Source of the DNA: Verrucomicrobiia bacterium
Lineage (GTDB): Bacteria; Verrucomicrobiota; Verrucomicrobiia; Limisphaerales; UBA9464
Assembly: GCA_019634635.1 (NCBI GenBank)
Contig: JAHCBB010000008.1
Location: 1 to 64,000, forward strand
Reading direction: 5' to 3'
DNA: 64,000 bases
This document shows, piece after piece, positions 9,664 through 19,948 of the stretch (positions within the stretch are counted from its first letter, which is position 1; each line of letters opens with the position of its first letter). The notes beneath the pieces were generated by a model. It did not search any database and had not been told where the DNA came from. It saw nothing but the letters and a program-made list of their open reading frames with translations. Both the position numbers and the translations under genes were made by a program.

Positions 9664-10488
9664 ATGACCACTGTTTCCGCATCCACACCGGCAGCGCCGG
9701 AAGCGTCCGTGACGCCCGCTCCGTCGAACGACCTGCGTCACCGTCGCCACACGCTGCGCACGGATCGCAACGGGCTTCAGCGCCTGGGCCTGACCCTGCA
9801 GCACTGGCTCGAAAACCGCCTTGCCGCGGCCTCGCCCCTCGGGGATCCGCACATTTATGACAGCCGTGACTTTCCGTGGGCGGCGGCGATTGAGCGGGAG
9901 TGGGGCGCGGTGAGGAAGGAGCTGGATGCGGTCATGGTGTTCCGGGACCAAATGCCCAGCTTCCAGGACATCCTGAAGGAGGTCGGGGCCATCCAGTCCG
10001 ACCATCACTGGAAGACCTTCTTTCTTGCCGGCATCGGCATGGACTGCTCGGAGAACGCGAAGCGCTGCCCGGAGACGATGCGTCTGCTCGGCCGGATCCC
10101 GGGCATGACCACCGCATTTTTTAGCATCCTGTACCCGGGCAAACACATCCCGGCGCACCGCGGGGCGTGGAACGGGATCCTGCGGCTGCACCTGGGATTG
10201 ATGGTCCCCGAGCCCCGTGAGCGGGTGAGGATCCGCGTCGGGAATGATTTCTACACGTGGCGCGAGGGGGAGGCGTTCATCTTTGACGACACCTTTAATC
10301 ACGAGGTGTGGAATGACACCGACGGCTACCGGGTGGTGCTGTTCGTGGACTTCGCCCGTCCCCTCCGCCAGCCGTGGCGCTGGATCAACGAGCGCCTGCT
10401 TCGCTGGGGCGCCCTGGCGCCCTTCCTGCGGGAGGCGGGCGAGAAGCAGAAACAATGGCAGGACCTCTTCTGGAGCCGTCGCCGTTGA
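9664..10488 (+). CDS. aspartyl/asparaginyl beta-hydroxylase domain protein
   Basis: 274 residues from ATG 9664. The core H-I-P-A-H-R-G-A-W-N-G-I-L-R-L-H-L-G-L and, about 50 residues on, F-D-D-T-F-N-H-E-V-W-N are hallmarks of the Asp_Arg_Hydrox fold: 2-oxoglutarate/Fe(II) dioxygenases with a two-histidine iron site and an Arg for 2-oxoglutarate. Bacterial members hydroxylate peptides, lipid A acyl chains (LpxO type) or small molecules. The length and the lack of a membrane helix at the N terminus do not settle the substrate. The FIST gene follows 52 bases downstream. Confidence 0.8.
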   Translation: MTTVSASTPAAPEASVTPAPSNDLRHRRHTLRTDRNGLQRLGLTLQHWLENRLAAASPLGDPHIYDSRDFPWAAAIEREWGAVRKELDAVMVFRDQMPSFQDILKEVGAIQSDHHWKTFFLAGIGMDCSENAKRCPETMRLLGRIPGMTTAFFSILYPGKHIPAHRGAWNGILRLHLGLMVPEPRERVRIRVGNDFYTWREGEAFIFDDTFNHEVWNDTDGYRVVLFVDFARPLRQPWRWINERLLRWGALAPFLREAGEKQKQWQDLFWSRRR

Positions 10489-10540
10489 ACACGCTCCGGT
10501 GCTTCCTTGCAGCGGGAATGGGTCTCACTACGTTGGCCGC

Positions 10541-11728
10541 ATGAGGAACCGGTACTCGGTGACGGCCCATTTCGCCGGGGAATGGGATGAGACGCGTGTC
10601 CGCCGCTGGGCGGAGGCGACGCGCGCCCGTCTCGATGCCCCCTCGGTCTCCCTCGGACTGGTGTTCATGACACCCCAGTTCTTTGAAATGGCCTCCGAGG
10701 TGCTGGAGCTTCTCCGCGTCCACGCCCGGATCCCCCTGCTCGCCGGCTGCTCCAGCCAGAGCCTCATCGCCAACGGCGAGGAACTTGAGGACCAGGCCGG
10801 CATTGTCCTGCAACTGTTCCACCTGCCCGATGCCCGGCTCCAGATCACCCGCTTCGAGCAGGAGGATCTTGAGACCCTGCCGTCCGGGATTTCCTGGCCC
10901 GGACGCACCGGGATCGCGGCGGCCACCGTCCGGGGCTGGATTGCCTTCGCCGACCCGTTTCACCTGGATCCCGAGGCGTGGCTCCAATCGTGGAACGACG
11001 GGTATCCCGGCAAACCCGTGGTGGGCGGTCTTGCCAGCGGATTGTTCGAACCCCGGCGGACCCAGGTGTACCTGGACGGCAAGGTCTTCGAGGAGGGCGG
11101 TGTCGCCGTGGCCGTGGGCGGGGACGTGCGCCTGGAGACGATGGTCTCCCAGGGGTGCACGCCGATTGGAGCGCCGTGGACGATCACCAAGGCCGACCGG
11201 AACCTGATCCTCACCATCGCCAACCGCCCGGCGTACAGCGTGCTGCGCGACACCTTCAACGGCCTGTCTGAGTCCGACCAGGCCCGCGCCCAACACAACT
11301 TGTTTGTGGGTTTCGCCAGCAACGAATATCGGGAGGAGTTTGGTCCCGGCGATTTTCTGGTCCGAAACCTCCTTGGGGCCGACCAGGACCGGGGCATCCT
11401 GGCCGTCGGGGCGGTGCCCCGCACCGGGCAGACGATCCAGTTCCATCGCCGCGACGCTGCCACCGCCGCTGCAGACCTCGCGGCCTGCCTTGAGGAGACA
11501 CGGGGCCGCATCCACGGGCTCACCGTGTACGGCGGCCTCCTGAGCGTGTGCAACGGTCGTGGCCGCCGGCTCTTCGGGCGCCCCAACCACGACGCCGGGC
11601 TGATCCAGGAGCAGTTGGGACCGCTGCCGGTTGCCGGATTTTTTTGCAACGGCGAAATCGGCCCGGTCGGCGGACACAACTGCCTCCATGGTTACACGGC
11701 GTCCCTCGGCCTGCTGGTCCGGGACTGA
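10541..11728 (+). CDS. FIST N-/C-domain sensory protein
   Basis: 395 residues from ATG 10541; the open frame runs upstream through the preceding gene. It has FIST_N (G-C-S-S-Q-S-L-I near residue 70) and FIST_C (C-terminal F-F-C-N-G-E-I-G-P-V and G-Y-T-A-S-L). FIST domains are thought to sense small ligands, perhaps amino acids, and are usually fused to or next to signalling modules. Here the protein stands alone, with no kinase or cyclase domain. It may form an operon with the upstream hydroxylase. The trmB start lies 28 bases after its stop. Confidence 0.8.
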   Translation: MRNRYSVTAHFAGEWDETRVRRWAEATRARLDAPSVSLGLVFMTPQFFEMASEVLELLRVHARIPLLAGCSSQSLIANGEELEDQAGIVLQLFHLPDARLQITRFEQEDLETLPSGISWPGRTGIAAATVRGWIAFADPFHLDPEAWLQSWNDGYPGKPVVGGLASGLFEPRRTQVYLDGKVFEEGGVAVAVGGDVRLETMVSQGCTPIGAPWTITKADRNLILTIANRPAYSVLRDTFNGLSESDQARAQHNLFVGFASNEYREEFGPGDFLVRNLLGADQDRGILAVGAVPRTGQTIQFHRRDAATAAADLAACLEETRGRIHGLTVYGGLLSVCNGRGRRLFGRPNHDAGLIQEQLGPLPVAGFFCNGEIGPVGGHNCLHGYTASLGLLVRD

Positions 11729-11756
11729 CTGCCGCCGGATTCCCCCGCGCGATCTT

Positions 11757-12443
11757 ATGCTGCTGCCCGGAACCCGTCTGCCCGACGCGGACACCGACTG
11801 GATCCTGCGTCCCGACATCATGCAGCGGCTGGACCTCCGGGCGGTCTTCGGCAATGCGAACCCGGTCGAGATGGAGCTCGGGGCCGGTGACGGCTCCTTC
11901 CTCGCCCAACGCGCCGCGGCACACCCCGGGCGCAACTTCCTCGGGGTTGAGCGGTTGCTGGGTCGTCTGAGGAAACTGGACCGCAAGGCCCGTCGCGCGG
12001 GACTGCAGAATGTGCGTTGTCTTCGTCTGGAGGCGGCCTACGCACTGGAATGGATGATGCCGCCGGGTGGTCTGGACGTGCTGCATGTGTACTTTCCCGA
12101 TCCGTGGCCCAAGCGGCGTCACTGGAAGCGACGATTGGTCAACCGTTCGTTTGCGCTGCTGGCAGCCGCCGCTCTGGGCCCCGGAGGTCAGGTGTATCTG
12201 CGGACCGATCACGCGGGCTACTTCGAGGCGATCCTGGAGGCGTTTGCAGGCTTGCCGGAATTCGGCCCGACCACCGTCCCACCCGACTTGGAGGTCTTGG
12301 AAACCGATTTCGAGCGGGAGTTCCGCGCCCGGGGCATTCCCACGCATCACGCGGCCTTCGAGCGGATGCCTGGACATGGCGATGCTGTGGGGAGGAAGGC
12401 GGGTGTGCCCCGGATTTCCGCGCAGGACGAGGAGGGGGAGTGA
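11757..12443 (+). CDS. trmB: tRNA (guanine-N7)-methyltransferase
   Basis: 228 residues from ATG 11757. The SAM-binding motif E-M-E-L-G-A-G-D-G-S-F and the family signature Y-F-P-D-P-W-P-K-R-R-H-W are diagnostic of TrmB, which makes m7G46 in the tRNA variable loop. The C-terminal T-D-F-E motif is also present. Length is normal for the family. The gene is probably the last of the run 9664-12443. An in-frame extension upstream overlaps the FIST gene and is not supported. Confidence 0.92.
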   Translation: MLLPGTRLPDADTDWILRPDIMQRLDLRAVFGNANPVEMELGAGDGSFLAQRAAAHPGRNFLGVERLLGRLRKLDRKARRAGLQNVRCLRLEAAYALEWMMPPGGLDVLHVYFPDPWPKRRHWKRRLVNRSFALLAAAALGPGGQVYLRTDHAGYFEAILEAFAGLPEFGPTTVPPDLEVLETDFEREFRARGIPTHHAAFERMPGHGDAVGRKAGVPRISAQDEEGE

Positions 12444-12544
12444 ACGATGGGCGAATCGGAACCGCGATCCGTAACGAAAGACCCACGGAGCCCCGGACCG
12501 GACCGATACAGCACGCGCGACCGACGCTCCTGCGTTGTCAAAGC

Positions 12545-12838
12545 TCAGTCCCCGAGCAGGCTGCGCAGTGTCGCCCGGGCTTCATCCGCCCGCGGATTGA
12601 CCCCCGGAGTATTCCAGGAGCGCAGCGCAAAATCGAAGTACTCGCAGAAATTGGCCTGCTCCTTCGCTTCCACCGGGTCGGCTCTGCCGTCGCGACACTG
12701 GTGGGCTGATCTTGAGTCATAGTAGGCACAATTCAGACAGACCCTCAGGTCGGCACGACACTGGGGACAGGTTTCGCTGCGTCCTGGCAGGTCGCGAAAC
12801 GCCCATTCCCAGCCACAGCGATGACAATGACGTGTCAT
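12545..12838 (-). CDS. small double zinc-ribbon protein of unknown function
   Basis: 97 residues, ATG start. Eight cysteines: C5-x2-C8, C24-x2-C27, C34-x2-C37, C48 and C65, which suggests two zinc sites, the first a rubredoxin-like knuckle pair. The central segment N-C-A-Y-Y-D-S and Q-C-R then E-Q-A-N-F-C-E-Y-F looks conserved and I recall similar small proteins in several Gram-negative phyla, without assigned function. Convergent with trmB, divergent from ruvA. Confidence 0.7.
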   Translation of the reverse strand: MTRHCHRCGWEWAFRDLPGRSETCPQCRADLRVCLNCAYYDSRSAHQCRDGRADPVEAKEQANFCEYFDFALRSWNTPGVNPRADEARATLRSLLGD

Positions 12839-12980
12839 GTCGCGACCCTACCCAAATCACTCCGTCGTTCAATGTCCGACGGAAACCGCGCCGGTTCGCC
12901 CGCCTGGCGGCGGCGTCCGCCGCCAGCGACATCCTTCCCCTTTCGGATTCTGTGGCTCAGGCTGACGGCGTCGCAGGGAA

Positions 12981-13598
12981 ATGATCACCTTTTTGCATGG
13001 CACTCTGGTCGAGGCGCATCCCACCCAGGTTACGGTGGCGGTCCACGGCGTGGGCTACGAGGTGCTGATCCCATTGTCGTCCTTCGAACGTCTGCCGGCG
13101 CCTGGCAAGGACGTTCACCTGTTGACCCACCTGGCGATCCGCGAGGACGCCCACCAGTTGTACGGTTTTCTCACGGCCCCGGAGCGGGATCTGTTCCGTC
13201 TGCTGATCCACACGGTGTCCGGCATCGGCCCAAAACTGGCGCTCAATGTCCTCAGCGGCATGAGCGTGAGCGGGTTCTCCGGAGCGGTGGCGTCCGGCGA
13301 TTTCAAGGCCCTCGCGGGCATCCCGGGTGTCGGACGCCGGACGGCGGAACGGATCGTGGTTGAACTGAAGGACAAGCTGGGGGGATTTGGCGGAGGAGCG
13401 GTTCCATCGGCTGCCGCCGGGGCATCGGGGGTGATGCCGGGCGGCGATCCGCGGTTGAACGACGCGGTGGCGGCGCTGGTGTCGCTTGGATTCAAGCCCG
13501 CCGAGGCGCTGACCGCGGCACGCGCTGCCATCGCCATGTTGGGCGACGGGGCCACGGTGGAGCAGCTTCTGAGGGCCTGCCTGAAACGGCCGGGATGA
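12981..13598 (+). CDS. ruvA: Holliday junction branch migration protein RuvA
   Basis: 205 residues, ATG start. The N-terminal OB fold starts M-I-x-x-L-x-G-x-L. Two helix-hairpin-helix motifs follow (T-V-S-G-I-G-P-K-L-A near residues 75-84; I-P-G-V-G-R-R-T-A near 112-120). The C-terminal domain that contacts RuvB (A-L-V-S-L-G-F-K-P-x-E-A) lies after a Gly/Ala-rich linker. RuvA tetramers bind four-way junctions and load RuvB. ruvB and ruvC are not in the window. The stop overlaps the next start by 4 bases (ATGA), so translation is coupled. Confidence 0.95.
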   Translation: MITFLHGTLVEAHPTQVTVAVHGVGYEVLIPLSSFERLPAPGKDVHLLTHLAIREDAHQLYGFLTAPERDLFRLLIHTVSGIGPKLALNVLSGMSVSGFSGAVASGDFKALAGIPGVGRRTAERIVVELKDKLGGFGGGAVPSAAAGASGVMPGGDPRLNDAVAALVSLGFKPAEALTAARAAIAMLGDGATVEQLLRACLKRPG

Positions 13599-14302
13599 CC
13601 ATGGAAGCGTCCAGTGCTGCCCGGCGGCGCCCGGCAACCCCCACCACGCCGCATCCCCCGACGACCGGAGGACGTCTCGTCGCGCGTTTTGCCTGGCTGG
13701 TGGCGTTATCCGTCAGCCGGACCCTGCGCTGGCGGTTCGAAGACCGCTCGGGGCTGTTCGGGCCGGGCACCCGGCAGCACGCCGTGTTCGCCATCTGGCA
13801 CAACCGCCAGTTGCTCGCGCCCGAGGTCTACCGGCGTTACTTCGGCATGATGGGTCCCGGACGACGCCTGGCCGCGCTGGCCAGCGCCAGTCGCGATGGC
13901 GCGATTGCGGCGCGCATTCTTGAGCTGTTCGAAGTGCGGGCGGTCCGCGGATCCTCCAGTCGCCGCGGCGCGGCGGCGTTGTCGGAAATGATCACCCTGG
14001 CCCGCGAAGGGCACGACATTGCCGTCACGCCCGACGGCCCGCGCGGGCCGCGGTATCGCGTGCTGCCCGGAGCCATTGCCGTGGCCCAGCACACCGGACT
14101 CCCCCTCGTCCCCATTGCGCTGAACTTCAGCCGGAAACGCGTGCTGCCCAGCTGGGACGGCTTCCAGATTCCGATGCCGTTCGCTCACTGCGCGGTCATC
14201 GCCGGCGCCCCCGAATGGGTGCCCCGGGACCTAAGTGCCCCGGCGCTGAAGGAACACACCGCACGGCTCGAGCGGCGCCTCCTTGAGATCACGGAGGATT
14301 GA
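13595..14302 (+). CDS. DUF374 lysophospholipid acyltransferase family protein
   Basis: 235 residues, overlapping ruvA by 4 bases. The motif A-I-W-H-N-R-Q-L-L (catalytic-His region), S-R-D-G at about residue 98 and T-P-D-G-P-R-G-P-R are the DUF374 signature; these are glycerolipid or lipid A acyltransferase relatives (LPLAT superfamily), membrane-associated. The N terminus has a proline-rich tail before a hydrophobic segment near residue 30. The acyl acceptor is unknown. Convergent with the next gene. Confidence 0.82.
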   Translation: MTMEASSAARRRPATPTTPHPPTTGGRLVARFAWLVALSVSRTLRWRFEDRSGLFGPGTRQHAVFAIWHNRQLLAPEVYRRYFGMMGPGRRLAALASASRDGAIAARILELFEVRAVRGSSSRRGAAALSEMITLAREGHDIAVTPDGPRGPRYRVLPGAIAVAQHTGLPLVPIALNFSRKRVLPSWDGFQIPMPFAHCAVIAGAPEWVPRDLSAPALKEHTARLERRLLEITED

Positions 14303-16067
14303 TCCCGGCGCCGGTGGCCAGGGTCTTGCGGCGGAACACGCCATCGCTGCTGCAGACATACAGGTAGGCCCGGCCGGGCCCCGCAAAGGCGCAGCTGACC
14401 GTCGCCTTGTCCTGGGGACGCGACACCACACCGCCCAACCGGCCCTGTGTGTCAAACACCTGAATGCCCGCATGACTGGTGATCCACGGGCGCCCGGCGG
14501 CGTCCACGGTCATGCCGTCCCCGCCGCTGTCGGAACGTCCCACCGGACTCCGGAGTTCCAGGCTGCGCTCGCCACCCGTCAGGTTGCCCGAGGCATCCAC
14601 GAGAAAGGTCCAGGCATTGGTGCCGCCATATTCACTGACGTAGAGGGTGCGTTGGTCGGGGCTCAAGGCGATGCCGTTGGGCTTGTTGATGCCACCGGCC
14701 ACCGGGGCCGGACGCGACAGGGATCGCGCGGTGATGGGGACCCGTACCACCTGGCCGGCACCGGTGTCGGTGAAATAGATGAACCCGGCCCGTGACACCA
14801 CGAGGTCGTTGGGCTGCACGTCGGTGGCGATGACCTCCACCCCCCCGGTCCCGGGATCCATGGCCACGATCCGCTTTTCCCGGGCGTCGCCCTGCGTGGC
14901 CGCGTAGAGGCGGCCGTCGGGGCCAAACTGGTGTCCGCTCACCTTGGGCCCGCCCTCCAGCCAGGCCACCGGCCGGGATTCCCCGACGCCAAGGCGGTAC
15001 AGGATGTTGTTGCCCAAATCGCTGAAGTAGAAGTTGCCCTCGGCGTCACTGCACGCGGCATCGGTGAACCCGAAGCCGTCGGCCACCAGCTCCCAGTCCC
15101 CGGGATTTCCGCCGTCCGGCAGCAGCTTGGAGAGGGCCTCGTCCCCCGCGAGATTGTCACGGGTCTCCGGTTTTGGCGGGTTTGCGGACTCCGCACGCCA
15201 CAACCATCGCAGGGCCTCGGGGAGAATGGCGCCGCCGTGCCGGCCGTTGTGGCCGCCGTCCCCAAACTCAAACCGGAAATCATAACCGGCAAAGGCAAGC
15301 GCACTGGCCATCTGCTGATTGGCCAGCGGCCAGTTGCCATGAAGGTTGTTGAGGTCATTGCTGCCGTCCTGGAGGAAGACCCGCACCGGCTTCCGCTCGG
15401 TCTTGCGAATGAGGGCCGGGTACACGTGGCCCCCGCGAATGTTGGTGAAGCTGCCGATCTGGGACAGCACCTTCCGGAACTGGTCCGGACGCTCCCAGGC
15501 CACGGTCCACGCGCAGATGCCGCCGCTGCTCATGCCGGCGATGCCGCGCCGTTCGGGGTCGGTGCTGAGATTGAGCCCGTACCGGTTGGTGACATAGGGT
15601 AGCAATTCCTCCACCAGGAAGCGTGCGTAGTCCCCTCCGAGGGAATCATATTCGAAGCTGCGATTGTTGCGGTTGCCCCAGCCGTCGGCTGCGGGACCGT
15701 CTTCCCCGCGGTGCCCCGGATTGACGAAAACGGCCACCATCACCGGCAGCTCGCCCCGTGCGATGAGATTGTCGAGCACGACCGGAACGCGCTGCTGGCC
15801 ATTGGTGGACACGTAGGCGTGCCCGTCCTGAAACACCATCAGCGCGGCGGGGCTGGCGGGATCGTATTGGGCAGGGATGTACACCCATCCGGCGCGACGC
15901 GTCTCCGGGAAGATTCTGGAGTCGGCAAAGGTGAAGGACTCCACGCGCCCGACGGGAATGCCGGACCCACGCGTCGTCGAGTCGGGACCCAGCGGATAAT
16001 CATCCACGCCCAACGCGACGATGGGAATCAGTGCGGCGGCGAACCGGAGGCGACGGAGGAAGTGCAT
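14289..16067 (-). CDS. secreted esterase fused to SMP-30/gluconolactonase-like propeller
   Basis: 592 residues from ATG 16067, where a signal peptide (L-R-R-L-R then a hydrophobic core) begins; the frame extends 82 codons upstream without a plausible leader. Residues about 30-300 are an esterase D/feruloyl esterase-like alpha/beta hydrolase with nucleophile elbow G-M-S-S-G and catalytic His in G-D-G-G-H-N. Residues about 320-590 form an SMP-30/gluconolactonase six-bladed propeller ([14 protein letters not shown]). The two activities joined suggest periplasmic turnover of esterified sugars. Its last 14 bases overlap the end of the DUF374 gene. Confidence 0.8.
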   Translation of the reverse strand: MHFLRRLRFAAALIPIVALGVDDYPLGPDSTTRGSGIPVGRVESFTFADSRIFPETRRAGWVYIPAQYDPASPAALMVFQDGHAYVSTNGQQRVPVVLDNLIARGELPVMVAVFVNPGHRGEDGPAADGWGNRNNRSFEYDSLGGDYARFLVEELLPYVTNRYGLNLSTDPERRGIAGMSSGGICAWTVAWERPDQFRKVLSQIGSFTNIRGGHVYPALIRKTERKPVRVFLQDGSNDLNNLHGNWPLANQQMASALAFAGYDFRFEFGDGGHNGRHGGAILPEALRWLWRAESANPPKPETRDNLAGDEALSKLLPDGGNPGDWELVADGFGFTDAACSDAEGNFYFSDLGNNILYRLGVGESRPVAWLEGGPKVSGHQFGPDGRLYAATQGDAREKRIVAMDPGTGGVEVIATDVQPNDLVVSRAGFIYFTDTGAGQVVRVPITARSLSRPAPVAGGINKPNGIALSPDQRTLYVSEYGGTNAWTFLVDASGNLTGGERSLELRSPVGRSDSGGDGMTVDAAGRPWITSHAGIQVFDTQGRLGGVVSRPQDKATVSCAFAGPGRAYLYVCSSDGVFRRKTLATGAGINPP

Positions 16068-16346
16068 GGGGCAAGGCTGCCGCGACGCCGGAGTGCGGGC
16101 AAGGGGTTCGGCGGGGGGTGTCGCGTCTCGTTGAAGCGGTCCCCCACGGGCCAGGTCGCGCGATCCGACGCCCCGCCGCCACCCGCCTCCCAACTGAGCC
16201 CGGGACAGAGCCACCCAGGTTGGGGACCCGATCGCTGCCGGCTTCCGCCAGGCCCAGGGTCCCGGTACGATCCAACCGACAATGGAATTTGCCGGCGAAT
16301 CGTTCCTGCGCATCGGAGGCCTGCTGGAGGGCCGTCCGCCCTGTTC

Positions 16347-17612
16347 ATGAAGACATCGAAACGGGTGGTTATCGTCGGGGGCGGAGTCATTGGATTATGC
16401 ACGGCGTACTTCTGCGCACGGGCGGGACACGCGGTGACCGTGGTCGAGCGGTCGGCCCCGCCGCGGGGGGGATGTTCGTTCGGCAATGCGGGCCTGATCG
16501 TGCCCAGCCACTTTGTGCCGCTGGCGGCGCCCGGAATGGTGGCGCTCGGGCTCCGCTGGCTGTGGAATCCTGAGTCACCGTTTTTTGTGCAACCCCGCCT
16601 CAACCTCGGCCTCCTGTCGTGGGGCTACCGGTTTTGGAGGGCCTCCACACCCGAACGGGTCCGGTGCGCCACGCCCGTGCTTCGCGATCTGCATCTGGAA
16701 AGCCGGGCCCTGTACGAGGAATTGCAGTCCCTGCCGGTGGGAGAATTCGGACTGACCCGACGGGGCCTGTTGATGCTCTGTCAGACCCCCCATGGTCTTG
16801 AGGAAGAGGGGGCGGCCGCCGCCCAGGCGGAGGCGCTCGGGATTCCGGTGCAGGTGCTGGACGCGCGGGGAGCGGCGAACCTCGACCCCGAGGTCACCAT
16901 GCAGGTGACGGGGGCGGTATACTACCCGGGGGACTGCCATCTCGAACCCGGGCGATTCATGGCGGCACTGGAAGCCGAAGCCGGGCGTCTGGGAGTGCAA
17001 TTTCTCTGGGGCACCGGCGGCATTTCCGGTCCCCGGACCGCCAACGGGCGGGTGGTGGCGTTGCGGCTGGCCGATGGATCCGAAGTCGAGGCCGATGAAT
17101 GCGTCATCGCGGGCGGCAGTTGGTCGGAGGCCCTGGCCCGCGGATTCGATCTGCGCATTCCCATGCAAGCCGGCAAGGGATACAGCCTCACGCTGCCCCA
17201 TCCGCGCCAGATGCCGTCCCGGAGTTCGATTCTCACCGAGGCGCGGGTTGCAGTCACGCCGATGGGCGGCGCCGTCCGTTTCGGGGGCACCATGGAAATC
17301 GGGGGACTCGACGAGCGGATCAACCGGGCACGCATCCGCGGGATTGTCCGCGCCGCCACCACCTATTTCCCGGAGTTCCTTCCCGGCGACTTCGAGGACC
17401 TCACGCCATGGTGCGGACTCCGACCGTGTTCGCCCGACGGTCTGCCCTATCTGGGACGCACCGCCCGCTGGCCGAACGTGGTGATCGCCACCGGCCACGC
17501 GATGATCGGCATGAGCCTGGCCCCGGTCACTGGACGGATCGTCTCCAGCCTGATTACCGGAGCACCGCCCGGTCACGATCTCTCACTCCTGAATCCCGAC
17601 CGGTATGCCTGA
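16347..17612 (+). CDS. FAD-dependent amino-acid oxidase/dehydrogenase (DadA-like)
   Basis: 421 residues from ATG 16347. The Rossmann dinucleotide motif [13 protein letters not shown] near residues 8-20 ends with V-V-E-R. A late [10 protein letters not shown] motif closes the FAD site. The order of motifs and the C-S-F-G-N-A-G-L-I segment match D-amino acid dehydrogenase small subunits (DadA), which deaminate D-amino acids and pass electrons to quinone. Glycine oxidase or hydroxyproline epimerase-linked oxidases are alternatives. It is divergent from the fusion esterase and convergent with the DnaJ gene, 6 bases away. Confidence 0.8.
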   Translation: MKTSKRVVIVGGGVIGLCTAYFCARAGHAVTVVERSAPPRGGCSFGNAGLIVPSHFVPLAAPGMVALGLRWLWNPESPFFVQPRLNLGLLSWGYRFWRASTPERVRCATPVLRDLHLESRALYEELQSLPVGEFGLTRRGLLMLCQTPHGLEEEGAAAAQAEALGIPVQVLDARGAANLDPEVTMQVTGAVYYPGDCHLEPGRFMAALEAEAGRLGVQFLWGTGGISGPRTANGRVVALRLADGSEVEADECVIAGGSWSEALARGFDLRIPMQAGKGYSLTLPHPRQMPSRSSILTEARVAVTPMGGAVRFGGTMEIGGLDERINRARIRGIVRAATTYFPEFLPGDFEDLTPWCGLRPCSPDGLPYLGRTARWPNVVIATGHAMIGMSLAPVTGRIVSSLITGAPPGHDLSLLNPDRYA

Positions 17613-17618
17613 AGCGGG

Positions 17619-18581
17619 TCAGCCGGCGGTGTCGCGCGGCTGGAACCGCGACACGGCAGCCAGGCGGGACCAGAGGTTCCGCTCCTCCTCGGAGAGCTCG
17701 CGTGGAAAGACGACATTCAGGGCGACATGCAGGTCGCCGCGCTCCCCGGAGGCGCCGCGGGGCAGGCCGCGTCCGCGCACCCGCAGCCGCTGCCCGGGAC
17801 TTGAGCCTGGTGGGATGCGGATGGTGACCGGATCCTCGAGCGTTGGCACAGGCAGCGTGGCGCCCAGGGCCGCCTCCCATGGGGCAAGATCAAGGTCCGT
17901 CTCCAGGTCGGCGCCAGTCACCCGAAAGTCGGGATGCGATACGATGCGGACGCGCAGGTAGAGGTCGCCCGAAGCGGCACCGCCGTGGCCGCCACCACCC
18001 TTGCCGGTGACCCGGATCGCCTGACCGTCCTGCACACCGGCCGGGACCCGGACCTTGAAGGTCTGGGAGGTGTCCCCTCCGGTGCGCGGGTCGCTCGCCC
18101 GAAGCGTAATGGTCCTCACCGAGCCCTTCAGGACCTCATCGAGCGTGACGGCGATCTCCCCCTCCACGTCCGCGCCGCGGCGGGCGCGTCCGGGCTCCCC
18201 TCCTGCCGCAAACCCGCCCCGGCCTCCGAACAATTGCTCAAAAAACTCGCTGAAGCCGGTGCCCCCGAACTCGAATTCGGGTCCCGTGCCGTGCCGGCCA
18301 GCCCCCCGGCCACCGCCATTCCATCCGGGCGGCGGCTGGAAGTCCGCACCCTGCTTCCACTGGGCTCCGAGAGTGTCGTATTTGCCGCGGGTCTCCGGAT
18401 TGCCGAGGACCTCGTAAGCCTCGTTGATCTCCTTGAACTTCTCCTCGGCCACCTTTTTGTCCTTGGCGACATCGGGATGATAGCGCCGGGCCAGGTTGCG
18501 GAACGCCTTCTTGAGGTCCTCGGCGCTGGCGGTGCGCGGCACCCCGAGGATTTCGTAGTAGTCCTTGAATTCGACGCCCAT
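17619..18581 (-). CDS. DnaJ/CbpA-type cochaperone without zinc finger
   Basis: 320 residues from ATG 18581. The J domain begins D-Y-Y-E-I-L-G-V with H-P-D at 35-37 and ends near residue 70. A Gly/Phe-rich linker follows, then two DnaJ_C beta domains (V-R-V-P-A-G-V-Q-D-G, R-I-P-P-G-S-S-P-G-Q). No C-x-x-C-x-G-x-G repeats are present, so it is a class B (CbpA-like) cochaperone for DnaK rather than canonical DnaJ. It is downstream of cinA on the same strand, 80 bases away. Confidence 0.88.
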   Translation of the reverse strand: MGVEFKDYYEILGVPRTASAEDLKKAFRNLARRYHPDVAKDKKVAEEKFKEINEAYEVLGNPETRGKYDTLGAQWKQGADFQPPPGWNGGGRGAGRHGTGPEFEFGGTGFSEFFEQLFGGRGGFAAGGEPGRARRGADVEGEIAVTLDEVLKGSVRTITLRASDPRTGGDTSQTFKVRVPAGVQDGQAIRVTGKGGGGHGGAASGDLYLRVRIVSHPDFRVTGADLETDLDLAPWEAALGATLPVPTLEDPVTIRIPPGSSPGQRLRVRGRGLPRGASGERGDLHVALNVVFPRELSEEERNLWSRLAAVSRFQPRDTAG

Positions 18582-18661
18582 GTTGGCGGCGGGGAGTCTG
18601 TCGGGTGCCGGCGGCCGACGCAAACTCCGGGCTCGCCGATCGCGTCCCGCGTCCCTGAAGC

Positions 18662-19948
18662 TCAGACCCGGTCACCCAACGGAGGCAGGCCGCACACCCG
18701 GCGGCGGAGGACGTCGAGAGCCTGCTGGGCGCTGGCGAACTTGAACGTTTCGCGGTCGAAGCGGTTGTTCCGCCGGATCACCGTGGTGCCCCGGGCATCG
18801 GCGAGACCGATGAAAACGGTGCCGACCGGCTTGTCGTCGGAACCCCCGTCCGGGCCCGCGATGCCTGTAAGGCTCAGTCCGAAGTCGGCCCCCGCACGGA
18901 GGCGGGCTCCCTCCGCCATGGCGCGTGCCACCGGTTCGCTGACGGCACCCTGTGCCGCCAGGCAAGCGTGCGGGACCCCGAGGGCGGACTCCTTCGCCTC
19001 GTTCGCGTAGGTCACGTAGCCCGCGCGGAATACCGCCGAGGCCCCGGGGATGTTGGTCAGGCGGTTGGCCACATGGCCTCCGGTGCAGGATTCCGCGACC
19101 GCCACGGTCAGCGACCGGTGGGCCAATTCGCGAACGACGACGGACTCCAGGGTGTCGTCGTCGGTGCCATAGATCAGCTCTCCAGCGTGCCGCCTGAGGA
19201 GTCCGGACGCTTCCTCAACGAGCGTCACCGCTCCCGGGCCACGGGCGGCGAATCGCACGTCCACCTCCCCCACGCGGGCGCAGTAGCCGAGTTCCAACCC
19301 CCGGGCCACAAGCGGGGCGAACGGGATTCGGAGGCGGTCCTCCATCAGCGATTCCCCCAGGCCCGTGGTCCGATGGGTGCGGGTGAAAAAACCATCGCCG
19401 GGGGGGAAGGCTCCGGACCACAGGGGCACAAACTCGTCGTCGAACATGGGATGCAACTCCCGTGGCGGCCCCGGCAGCATCACCAGCCAGGCGGCCCGGC
19501 CGTCGGCCCGGAACGGGTTGGGATGGATCTCGAGAACCAGACCGGGAGCGGTACCGTGGTGGTTGACCAGCACCCGTGCCCCCTCCGGCACCATGGCCTC
19601 GACCCGCGTGGCCGGGGGCATCGCCCGCCCCCTCGATTCGAAGTACTCCCGGATTTGGCCGGCCACCGCGGCGTTGTGAATCAGTCGCCGGCCGAGCAGG
19701 TTGGCGATCCGTTCCCGCGTGAGGTCGTCGCCGGTGGGCCCAAGCCCCCCGGTGGTGATCACCAGTTCGGCACGGGCAAGCGCCTCCTGCACCGCGCCCC
19801 CGATCTCCTCAGCCCCATCGGGCACGGTGACCTGACGGCCCACCGGATGCCCGAGATCGGCCAGACGGCGCCCCAGCCATTGCTGATGGCTGTTCAACAC
19901 CCGTCCGAGCAGCAGTTCGCTGCCCGTGGTGATCAATTCAACGATCAT
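18662..19948 (-). CDS. cinA: CinA family protein (nicotinamide-nucleotide amidase)
   Basis: 428 residues, ATG start. The N-terminal molybdopterin-binding-like domain has T-T-G-S-E-L-L-L-G near residue 10 and T-G-G-L-G-P-T-x-D-D. The C-terminal CinA domain has V-A-E-S-C-T-G-G and G-I-A-G-P-D-G-G with P-V-G-T-V, the NMN deamidase site. The full two-domain length is usual for the family, which recycles nicotinamide mononucleotide formed by DNA ligase and has an ADP-ribose pyrophosphatase-like N-domain. The start overlaps the gluconokinase stop by 4 bases. Confidence 0.92.
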   Translation of the reverse strand: MIVELITTGSELLLGRVLNSHQQWLGRRLADLGHPVGRQVTVPDGAEEIGGAVQEALARAELVITTGGLGPTGDDLTRERIANLLGRRLIHNAAVAGQIREYFESRGRAMPPATRVEAMVPEGARVLVNHHGTAPGLVLEIHPNPFRADGRAAWLVMLPGPPRELHPMFDDEFVPLWSGAFPPGDGFFTRTHRTTGLGESLMEDRLRIPFAPLVARGLELGYCARVGEVDVRFAARGPGAVTLVEEASGLLRRHAGELIYGTDDDTLESVVVRELAHRSLTVAVAESCTGGHVANRLTNIPGASAVFRAGYVTYANEAKESALGVPHACLAAQGAVSEPVARAMAEGARLRAGADFGLSLTGIAGPDGGSDDKPVGTVFIGLADARGTTVIRRNNRFDRETFKFASAQQALDVLRRRVCGLPPLGDRV

